The notes under the pieces: generated by a model
What the model was told of the DNA's origin: nothing
The model's database searches: none
What the model saw: the letters and a program-made list of their open reading frames with translations, nothing else
Shown here: positions 25,131 to 32,202 of the stretch, in pieces
Numbering within the stretch: the stretch's first letter is position 1
Layout of the letters: each line of letters starts with the position of its first letter
Program-made: the position numbers and the translations under genes
NCBI RefSeq assembly: GCF_014195635.1
Contig: NZ_JACICC010000005.1
Coordinates: forward strand, 62,001 to 126,000
DNA: 64,000 bases
Direction: 5' to 3'
From: Pseudochelatococcus contaminans
GTDB lineage: Bacteria; Pseudomonadota; Alphaproteobacteria; Rhizobiales; Beijerinckiaceae

Positions 25131-25257
25131 TGTCGTGCAATGCGACATCATCAGCGCGCGGATGCACTGAAAGAATCGGCGACATCAAGACTTTCCCGAT
25201 TCTTTCACGAATATTGATAGCTGCAATCATATCAACGGCTTAACCGTCTATGATTGC
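25131..25257 (+). promoter_or_regulatory. Hairpin-rich leader upstream of the cellulose operon
   Basis: The 367-base gap 24926-25292 carries three inverted repeats ahead of bcsN: TGTCG / CGACA (25131-25147); a perfect 12-bp TGAAAGAATCGG / CCGATTCTTTCA with 16-base loop (25168-25207); and GCAATCAT / ATGATTGC enclosing ACGG / CCGT (25223-25257). A TTGACA occurs at 25121-25126, but no convincing -10 follows at 17 bases. None of the hairpins is followed by a T-run, so they look like operators or an RNA leader rather than terminators. No c-di-GMP riboswitch consensus was recognised. Confidence 0.5.
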
Positions 25258-25292
25258 CTCATAATCGTGAAGCCGAAAGGCATTGGTGAAAC

Positions 25293-26309
25293 ATGTCATC
25301 CGGTCGATCGCGCCATTCCCCGCATTTTAAACCGCATCGTACCTTCACGACGACCCGATATGCGTCGTATATGCGGACAATAATGGCACTTGGCATCGGC
25401 TTGTCCTGTATGACGGCCTGCGCGCCGCGTTTCGATCCTCAGTCGCTTGAAATCATCAGTGAAACAAGTCAGGTGTCGCTCAGCCGCGCCATGCTCGTTC
25501 CATCCATCGGCACGACGCCGATCATCGGCGTGCTCGAAAGCCGGTACACCAACGCCTATGTGCAGGAACTGATCCTCCAGACCGACTCACGCCGGCCCGG
25601 ACAAAGCCGCTATCACGTTACCTTCATGCTGCCGGGGGAAACCGGCGGCCCCGGCACCCGGGATCTCGAAGTGAGGCGTATCGATCCGTTCTTGATCCAG
25701 AAAGAGCTTGCGGAACGCTTCCCCGATGTCGCGATGGAGATGTCGGCTTATTTCGTCCAGAACCGCTTCGGGCCTTTCGGATTCGCCACGGGCCGGACGA
25801 CTGCGGGCGACACGTGCATCTATGCATGGCAGACGATCACCCGCAGCCGGGCGGCATCCCTCATCGACGGTGTCGGCGGAAGGATCGATATTCGCCTGGA
25901 TATGTGCGACTCCGGCGCCAGCGTCGGCGATCTGCTGGAGATGATGTACGGCTTCACCATCAATGCCTATCTCGCGCGCTGGAACTGGCAACCTTATGAC
26001 GGCACGCCGTCGCTCAATCCCGATATCGGCACGCCTGGCGAGGATATCCGGCCGCCCGTACTGACCCCGCCCGATCCGCAGCCGCTATCGCGCTCTCCCG
26101 TCAGACCGGCTGCGGCAAGGGAAGCTGCGGCAAGAGAGGCTCCCGCAAGGTCGGGCCGGCAAGATGCGCCGCTTGAACTAATCGATTTCCTCGACGTGCC
26201 ACCCCCTGCCACGCGGAACACCGCCACCGGGCGGTGGCCTGCCGAAAGCCGGGGCGACGATCCCGTCGATCTGCGCAACTACCCCACCATTCCACTGCCT
26301 CCGCCCTGA
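25293..26309 (+). CDS. bcsN: Cellulose biosynthesis protein BcsN
   Basis: 338 residues. A hydrophobic stretch ending in a lipobox (MALGIGLSCMTAC, Cys at about 43) marks it as an outer-membrane or periplasmic lipoprotein. An alternative start at 25371 (MRTIMALGIG...) would give a standard-length signal, but neither start has a good Shine-Dalgarno. The middle (about 60-230) is a conserved domain with two Cys pairs (DTCIYAW, LDMCDSG). The C-terminal third is Pro/Ala/Arg-rich and low complexity, with a 15-bp tandem duplication. Position directly ahead of bcsA is the main support: BcsN genes precede bcsAB in rhizobial cellulose loci. Exact function is unknown. Confidence 0.7.
   Translation: MSSGRSRHSPHFKPHRTFTTTRYASYMRTIMALGIGLSCMTACAPRFDPQSLEIISETSQVSLSRAMLVPSIGTTPIIGVLESRYTNAYVQELILQTDSRRPGQSRYHVTFMLPGETGGPGTRDLEVRRIDPFLIQKELAERFPDVAMEMSAYFVQNRFGPFGFATGRTTAGDTCIYAWQTITRSRAASLIDGVGGRIDIRLDMCDSGASVGDLLEMMYGFTINAYLARWNWQPYDGTPSLNPDIGTPGEDIRPPVLTPPDPQPLSRSPVRPAAAREAAAREAPARSGRQDAPLELIDFLDVPPPATRNTATGRWPAESRGDDPVDLRNYPTIPLPPP
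26109..26150. repeat. Imperfect 15-bp tandem repeat in bcsN
   Basis: GCTGCGGCAAGGGAA, GCTGCGGCAAGAGAG and a partial third copy (GCTCCCGCAAGG) encode AAREAAAREAPAR in the low-complexity C-terminal region. Confidence 0.75.
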
Positions 26310-26354
26310 CCTGTCCGCGAATTTCGTCAGCCGCCTGCTCCGAAGGAAAATGAC

Positions 26355-28571
26355 ATGAACAAAGCCGGTGCCGGACTGTTATGGGCAAGCGTTGCGCTGA
26401 TCGTCGCCGCCCTTGCAATGCTGCCCATCAGCGTGCAGGCCCACCTCGTGTATTCCTGCGCGGTGATCATCGTCATGAGCGTGCTGAAGGCGTTCAGGGC
26501 ACAGGGGCCTTGGCGGCTGATTTTCATCGTGCTCGGCGTCAGTATCATCATGCGCTATGTCTACTGGCGCACGACAAGTACGCTTCCCCCCACGGGTGAG
26601 TTGCACAACTTCATTCCCGCCATTCTGCTTTATTCGGCAGAGATGTACGTCATCTTTACTGTCGGGCTGAACCTGTTCATCGTGTCGCTTCCCCCACGGC
26701 CGCGCGAGTGTCCGGTCATCGCCCGCGACGATCTGCCGACGGTCGATGTCTTCGTGCCAACCTATAATGAGGAACGCGCGCTGCTCGCAGCCACGCTCGC
26801 GGCAGCGCGGGGCATGGACTATCCCGCCGACAAGCTGACGATCTGGCTGCTGGATGATGGCAGCACCGATGAAAAGACCAATTCCGACGACGCCCTCACC
26901 TCGATAGCGGCCAGACGCCGGCGCGAGGATTTGAGCCGGTTGTGCGAAGATTTCGGCGTGCGTTACCTCACCCGCGCCGAGAACAAGCATGCCAAGGCCG
27001 GCAACCTCAACAACGGCCTGGCCCATTCCACCAGCGAACTCATCGCCGTCTTTGACGCAGACCATGCGCCGGCGCGAAATTTCCTGATGGAGACCGTAGG
27101 CTTTTTCCCTGGCGACAAGAAACTGTTTCTTGTGCAGACGCCGCACTTCTTCATCAATGCCGACCCGATCGAGAAGAACCTCGATACTTTCAGGAAGATG
27201 CCGTCCGAGAACGAGATGTTCAACAGCATCATCCTGCGCTCGCTCGACAAATGGAATGCGGCATACTTCTGCGGGTCGGCGGCTGTGCTGCGGCGTGAGG
27301 CCATCAACGACATCGGCGGTTTTTGCCACAGCAGCATCACGGAGGATTGCGAAACCTCGCTTGCCTTGCACGCGCGGGGCTGGTCCAGCGCTTATGTCGG
27401 CAAGCCGCTGATCGCAGGGCTTCAGCCTGAAACGTATACCAACTTCATCGGGCAGAGATCGCGCTGGGCGCAAGGCATGATCCAGATCATGCTGTTCAAT
27501 TTCCCGCTGTTCAAATCCGGCCTGACGCTGGCGCAGCGCTTTTGCTACATGTCGAGCGGCTTCCACTGGATGTTCCCCGTGACGAGAGCCATATTTCTCG
27601 TCGCGCCGCTGCTGTTTCTTCTGTTCGATATGAGAGTTTTCGTCGTCTCCGGCGGAGAATTCATCGCCTATGTCTTGAGCTATATGCTCATCAGCCTGCT
27701 GATGCAGAACTACCTTTATGGCAGTTGCCGGTGGCCGTGGGTTTCGGAGCTGTATGAATATGTGCAGATGATACACCTGCTTCCGGCGGTGTTTTCGGTG
27801 CTGGCCAACCCCCACAAGCCCTCGTTCCGCGTCACGGCCAAGAACGTGACACAGAGCGAGGACAGGATCGCCGATATCGGCAAGCCGTTCTTTATTCTGT
27901 TCGCCATTCTGGCCGCCACGCTGGCGGTGTCGATATGGCGCGTGTTCGACTCTCCGCACGTCGCCGGGCTGGTATTGACCGTCGGCGGATGGAACCTGCT
28001 GAACCTCATCATCGCCGGCTGCGCGCTGGGCGCGATCTCCGACCGTCGCAACTTGCGCGGCTTCCATCGCATTCCGATCACCCGCAGATGCGAGATCACC
28101 ACGGCCACCGGCGAGGTGCTGGCCGGCACCGTGGAGGATGTTTCGATCAGCGGCGCCGGGGTGCGGATCGTCAATGCCGACGGACAACCCTTGGCCGGCG
28201 GACAGCCCTTGGCCGGCGGACAACCCTTGCGACCAGGTGACGCTCTGTCGATCACGTTCAGGATGTGCAGCGGCGAGGCCGGCACTCCCCTGCCGATGAA
28301 AATCCGCAGCGTGAAAGCGGGGCCGGAGGCGGTTTACGTCGGCTGCGCATTTGTCGCCACGCAAGCGGCCCATTACGCGATGATCGCCGACCTTGCCTAC
28401 GCCAATGCCGATCAATGGGAGCAGTTCCAGAAGGAACGCCAGAGCAATATCGGCCTCATGCAAGGCACGATCTGGTTTCTGAGGATGGCTCTTTATCAAA
28501 CGCGGCGCGGCCTGTCCTTCCTGCTGGCGCGTTCCCGGCCGGAACGAAATCTCGCGGAGGCCGGGTCATGA
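26355..28571 (+). CDS. bcsA: Cellulose synthase catalytic subunit (UDP-forming), PilZ-regulated
   Basis: Processive family 2 glycosyltransferase in the inner membrane that polymerises UDP-glucose and extrudes cellulose. 738 residues. Catalytic motifs are intact: LDDGS (166-170), DAD (234-236), TED (329-331) and QRSRW (367-371). Transmembrane helices flank the GT domain. The C-terminal PilZ domain has RRNLR (564-568, the RxxxR motif) and DVSISG (595-600, DxSxxG), so c-di-GMP activation is expected. Directly after DxSxxG, residues 610-625 are a GQPLAG tandem repeat within the PilZ fold (annotated separately). It follows bcsN by 45 bases and overlaps bcsB by four. Confidence 0.96.
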   Translation: MNKAGAGLLWASVALIVAALAMLPISVQAHLVYSCAVIIVMSVLKAFRAQGPWRLIFIVLGVSIIMRYVYWRTTSTLPPTGELHNFIPAILLYSAEMYVIFTVGLNLFIVSLPPRPRECPVIARDDLPTVDVFVPTYNEERALLAATLAAARGMDYPADKLTIWLLDDGSTDEKTNSDDALTSIAARRRREDLSRLCEDFGVRYLTRAENKHAKAGNLNNGLAHSTSELIAVFDADHAPARNFLMETVGFFPGDKKLFLVQTPHFFINADPIEKNLDTFRKMPSENEMFNSIILRSLDKWNAAYFCGSAAVLRREAINDIGGFCHSSITEDCETSLALHARGWSSAYVGKPLIAGLQPETYTNFIGQRSRWAQGMIQIMLFNFPLFKSGLTLAQRFCYMSSGFHWMFPVTRAIFLVAPLLFLLFDMRVFVVSGGEFIAYVLSYMLISLLMQNYLYGSCRWPWVSELYEYVQMIHLLPAVFSVLANPHKPSFRVTAKNVTQSEDRIADIGKPFFILFAILAATLAVSIWRVFDSPHVAGLVLTVGGWNLLNLIIAGCALGAISDRRNLRGFHRIPITRRCEITTATGEVLAGTVEDVSISGAGVRIVNADGQPLAGGQPLAGGQPLRPGDALSITFRMCSGEAGTPLPMKIRSVKAGPEAVYVGCAFVATQAAHYAMIADLAYANADQWEQFQKERQSNIGLMQGTIWFLRMALYQTRRGLSFLLARSRPERNLAEAGS
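28182..28229. repeat. 18-bp tandem repeat in the PilZ domain of bcsA
   Basis: Two full copies and a 12-base partial third copy of GGACAACCCTTGGCCGGC (one base differs in copy 2) encode GQPLAG-GQPLAG-GQPL in a loop shortly after the DxSxxG motif. The frame is preserved. Confidence 0.9.
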
Positions 28572-30964
28572 AAAGGCTTGTCATCTCCCTGCTGACGCTG
28601 GGCATGGCGGTGTTTTCCGCCCTCACTCTGCACGCACAACTGGCTCCTGACGCTGGCGAACGGGCAGCATCACCCGCGCCGTTCAATATCGGCGGAAACG
28701 GAGCGCCCCCGGCCACCCGGCAGAAGGATGACACCGCTCCGTCTTCTCCGGACATGCGCGTCGGCAGTGGCGGTGAGGCCCGCTCCCGGACAAGCAGGTA
28801 TCTTCTGCCAATGGGCAACCTGCGCCTTGACGGCGAGCGCAACACCCGCGCGTGGAACATCTTTTTGACCGGCGACGAGGCGGAAACCGCTACCGGATTG
28901 CAACTGGCCTACATCAATGCCGTGTCGGTGATGCCGGAAGCGTCGCGTCTCAAGGTGGAGATCAACGGGCGATCCGTTCTCGACGTCGCCATCGACTCGT
29001 CCGACGCGCAGCGCATCGTGAGGGTTCCGGTCCCCGCTGGATTGCTGCGTGCGGGGGCGAACACAATCGACATCACGGCCGAGCAACGTCACCGCGTTGC
29101 CTGCACCGTGGAAAGCACATATGAGCTATGGACCGATATCGACGCCGCACGCACCTATCTGACATTCGCAAGCGGCGCCCGTCCCGGACGGCTGCAATCG
29201 TTGGACGATATTGCCGCCGTGGGCTTCGATGCCTTCGGCGAGACCACCCTGACCATCGTCGTGCCATCGCCGCGCGATTCCGTGCTGGGCGAAGAGATCT
29301 TGTATCTGTCACAGGCTCTGGCGGTGCGGGGGCGCTTCGCTCATCCGGTCGTATCCATCACAGGTAACCTGCCGGGCGGCTCCCGCCCAGGTGAACTGGT
29401 GGTGCTTCTGGCGCCGTCCCCACAACAATATGCCGCGACGGGCCCCGACGCGCCCGTTCTGCCGCACGCCACCTTCAGGAGTCTGCGGGACGGGAGCACC
29501 GCACTCGTCATCGCCGGCGAGACGCCGGAAGAGATCTACAGGCGGATCGCGCTCATCGTGCCGCAGAACATCCGCGATCCGAGCCCCTCGTCCACCGTCG
29601 ACACAGCTTCGCTTTACAGCCCCGAGACGACCTTCAGCAAAGGGGCAAGCAAGCTTGCGTTCGGCATGCTTGGGGTCGAGACGCAGGAATTTTCCGGCCG
29701 GCGTTTCACCACATCGATAACCGTGGCCCTGCCGATGGATTTCTACACGCAAGCCTATGGGGAGGCGCGGCTGCTTATCGACGCCGGTTTCGCTGTCGAT
29801 ATGCAGCCGGGGAGTTACTTCATCGTGTCGGTCAACGGGCGCACATCCTCCGTGCTGCCGCTCGATATGACAGCGGGCAAAATGGTGACGCAAATGCCGA
29901 TCCGCATTCCAATGCACCATTTCCGCCCCGGCGTGAATACCATCGAACTCAGCGGCGTGTTCAGAACCGCTCAGGATGCCGACTGCGCACCGGGAACCAC
30001 ACTGCAACGCGATCCGCGTTTTGCGCTGTTCGACAGCAGCAGCCTCGTCATTCCGGATTTCGGCCGCATGGGCACCACGCCCAATCTGGCGGCATTCAGC
30101 GCACGCGGCTTTCCTTACTGGCGCAAGGAAAGCACGCTTTACGTCTATCTTGCCGATCAGGAAAGCGCCACGGTCGCCGCCGCGGCAACGCTGTTGGCCA
30201 ACGTCTCCTTTCATGCGCAGCGCGTCATGCCGGTGGATATCGTGCCGCACATCAATGCCATCCAGCAGCAGAATGCCCTGCTGATCGGCGCGGCGGGAAA
30301 GCTGCCGCCGGTGGCACTGGCCCAGACAGGGCTGGCGTTTGATATGCCGTCGCTACAGGAAAGCGCCGATACTCTCCTGCCCGGCAGCGGAACGGTCGAC
30401 ACGGACGCGCCCTTGAGCCGGCCCGGCATCAACCCGGCCAACGCCGAAGATATCCGCGAGCGCTGGCAGAAGCGCACCGGGCCGGAGGGGGATGCGCCCG
30501 GAACCTTCGCAGCCTTTCAGCAATGGCTCCGTTCCACTTTCAACCTGACGGTCGACGCCGTTTTCCCGCGGCTGAACACCCCTCCTTACTCACCGCCCAA
30601 CGGAACGCTGATCGTTCTGGCGCAGGGCCACAGCATGCTGGGCAATTATACGTGGACGGTGATGACAGCAGGCTCAGCCGAGGCTCTGGAAGTCGGCATC
30701 AAAGAGCTGACGGAGCCGGTGATGTGGCCGCAAGTGGACGGGAAGATCACCGCGTTCCGCCAGTCGACCTACACAGTCGACGTGGTGATGCCCGCATGGG
30801 TGGATTTCATCCCCATGCATCCGCCGGAGTTGTTCAACCTGCGCATGGTGGCGGCCAACTGGCTCTCCTCCAACCTGTCCAGCTACGCGCTTGTCATGCT
30901 GCTTGCCTGTGCGCTGCTGGGCCTCGCCAGCTATCTGGTTCTGATCCAGGTGGGGAGGCGATAA
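28568..30964 (+). CDS. bcsB: Cellulose synthase periplasmic subunit BcsB
   Basis: 798 residues, periplasmic partner that guides the glucan and stabilises BcsA. It has a signal peptide (MKRLVISLLTLGMAVFSALT...HAQ), two carbohydrate-binding-like/flavodoxin-like repeats (first near RYLLPMGNLRLDGERNTRAW, second from ~395) and a C-terminal membrane anchor (about 770-795, SSYALVMLLACALLGLASYL). GGAGG lies seven bases before the ATG, which overlaps the bcsA stop. The stop shares a base with the bcsZ start, so bcsA-bcsB-bcsZ are translationally coupled. The first ~60 mature residues are Pro/Gly/Ala-rich. Confidence 0.92.
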   Translation: MKRLVISLLTLGMAVFSALTLHAQLAPDAGERAASPAPFNIGGNGAPPATRQKDDTAPSSPDMRVGSGGEARSRTSRYLLPMGNLRLDGERNTRAWNIFLTGDEAETATGLQLAYINAVSVMPEASRLKVEINGRSVLDVAIDSSDAQRIVRVPVPAGLLRAGANTIDITAEQRHRVACTVESTYELWTDIDAARTYLTFASGARPGRLQSLDDIAAVGFDAFGETTLTIVVPSPRDSVLGEEILYLSQALAVRGRFAHPVVSITGNLPGGSRPGELVVLLAPSPQQYAATGPDAPVLPHATFRSLRDGSTALVIAGETPEEIYRRIALIVPQNIRDPSPSSTVDTASLYSPETTFSKGASKLAFGMLGVETQEFSGRRFTTSITVALPMDFYTQAYGEARLLIDAGFAVDMQPGSYFIVSVNGRTSSVLPLDMTAGKMVTQMPIRIPMHHFRPGVNTIELSGVFRTAQDADCAPGTTLQRDPRFALFDSSSLVIPDFGRMGTTPNLAAFSARGFPYWRKESTLYVYLADQESATVAAAATLLANVSFHAQRVMPVDIVPHINAIQQQNALLIGAAGKLPPVALAQTGLAFDMPSLQESADTLLPGSGTVDTDAPLSRPGINPANAEDIRERWQKRTGPEGDAPGTFAAFQQWLRSTFNLTVDAVFPRLNTPPYSPPNGTLIVLAQGHSMLGNYTWTVMTAGSAEALEVGIKELTEPVMWPQVDGKITAFRQSTYTVDVVMPAWVDFIPMHPPELFNLRMVAANWLSSNLSSYALVMLLACALLGLASYLVLIQVGRR

Positions 30965-32202
30965 TGCATCGTCATCGATCTCGTCTGCGCTACGGGCTGA
31001 AGCGTTTTCAAGCAAAGCGGATACCGCTTTTCTTGGAGAAAACGCGTAAAACCAACAAGATAGAGCATTTCCGCGTTTCAACGAAATGCCGAAATGCTCT
31101 GGTCATGGCTCTCTCTGCCTTTCTGGGTGCCGGTCCGATGTCTGGCGCGTTGATGTCTGGCGCGTTGATGGCCGCCCCGCCCGGCGCCACATCGCAACCT
31201 GCGGAATCCACGGTCGTCGCAGGGCTGATCCGCGCCGACGAATGGGCGCAGTATCGCGACCGCTTCATCATTTCGGGCCGGGTCGTCGACAATGCCAACG
31301 GCGATATCACCCACAGCGAGAGCCAGGGCTACGGCATGATGCTCGCGGTGATGGCCGATGATTCAGCCACCTTCTCCGCGCTCTGGGGCTTCGTGCGCTC
31401 GCAGATGATGGTGCGTGACGACGGGCTGACAGCATGGCGCTGGCACCCCGCCACGCGGCCGCATGTCACAGATATCAACAACGCCACGGACGGCGACATC
31501 CTCATTGCCGGCGCGCTCCTTCTCGGAGCAAATGCCTGGGAAAAACCCGAACTGGCAGCGGCGGCACGCACCATCATGAATGCCGTGGCGGGCAATACCG
31601 TCATCCGTGCTGGCGGGCAAACCCTGCTGCTTCCCGGGGTCGAGGGGTTTCATCGCGGCGCGCGCCCGGATGCGCCCGTGATCAACCCATCCTATTGGGT
31701 TTTCGAGGCACTCGCCCTGTTCGCAAAGCATCGACCGCAACAGCCGGTCTGGCAAAAGTTGACGGAAAGCGGCCTGATGCTGATCGACCATACCAGCTTC
31801 GGCCCTGCCGGCGCCCCGTCCGAATGGGTGTCGGTGCGCGATGCCGCACGGCCGAGGCCCGCAGCGGGTTTCAACGCCGAATATGGCTATAATGCATTGC
31901 GCATTCCGCTCTACCTGATGCGGGCGGGTATCGACGACAGGCCCCGCCTTGCCCGCTTCAGAAAGCTCTGGAGCAGGAACGGACAACACGCGCCCGCCAT
32001 CATCGATATTCATAGCGGCCGCTCCAGATACGACCTCGACGACAGCGGCTATGCAATGATCGTCGCAAGCCTCGACTGCGCCCTCGACGGCACGCCCATT
32101 CCGGAAACGCTGCGACGCTTCAGCCCGGCGCTCTACTATCCTTCGACGTTGCATCTGCTCGGCCTGTCGCTCGTCCGGCAAAGGTATCCTCAATGTCTCT
32201 GA
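30964..32202 (+). CDS. bcsZ: Periplasmic endoglucanase BcsZ (GH8) with a repeat-encoded N-terminal insertion
   Basis: 412 residues. Family 8 glycosyl hydrolase that trims cellulose during export. Core motifs are present: YRDRFIISGRVVDNANGD, THSESQGYGMMLAV (catalytic Glu), and NAEYGYNALRIPLYL with YDLDDSGYAM near the end. The ATG at 30964 follows GGGAGG by five bases and overlaps the bcsB stop. Unusually, codons 13-46 are encoded by a palindromic repeat element (annotated separately). Remove it, and MHRHRSRLRYGL joins VMALSAFLGAGPM..., a normal basic-then-hydrophobic signal peptide. An ATG at 31105 could start a shorter form with a cleavable signal, but it lacks a Shine-Dalgarno. A 15-bp duplication follows. 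Confidence 0.88.
   Translation: MHRHRSRLRYGLKRFQAKRIPLFLEKTRKTNKIEHFRVSTKCRNALVMALSAFLGAGPMSGALMSGALMAAPPGATSQPAESTVVAGLIRADEWAQYRDRFIISGRVVDNANGDITHSESQGYGMMLAVMADDSATFSALWGFVRSQMMVRDDGLTAWRWHPATRPHVTDINNATDGDILIAGALLLGANAWEKPELAAAARTIMNAVAGNTVIRAGGQTLLLPGVEGFHRGARPDAPVINPSYWVFEALALFAKHRPQQPVWQKLTESGLMLIDHTSFGPAGAPSEWVSVRDAARPRPAAGFNAEYGYNALRIPLYLMRAGIDDRPRLARFRKLWSRNGQHAPAIIDIHSGRSRYDLDDSGYAMIVASLDCALDGTPIPETLRRFSPALYYPSTLHLLGLSLVRQRYPQCL
31000..31101 (+). repeat. Palindromic repeat element (Bru-RS-like), copy 1, inserted in frame in bcsZ
   Basis: About 102 bp (34 codons) made of two hairpins: GCGTTTTC ... AAAGCGG / CCGCTTT ... GAAAACGC (31002-31045), and AGAGCATTT ... AAATGCTCT (31072-31100). 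Its first 48 bases match the reverse complement of 56035-56082 at 43 of 48 positions. Size and hairpin layout resemble the ~105-bp Bru-RS elements of Brucella, from memory and not by search. Confidence 0.75.
31141..31170. repeat. 15-bp tandem duplication in bcsZ
   Basis: Two perfect copies of TCTGGCGCGTTGATG encode SGALM-SGALM in the presumed signal-peptide region. Confidence 0.9.

Noticed and set aside
25131-25292. Possible c-di-GMP-I riboswitch before the cellulose genes
   Set aside because: The conserved GEMM core was not found; the hairpins are reported only as unidentified structure.
26379-28499. 706-codon minus-strand open frame opposite bcsA
   Set aside because: bcsA shows complete catalytic and PilZ motifs; the reverse translation is low-complexity and has no domain.
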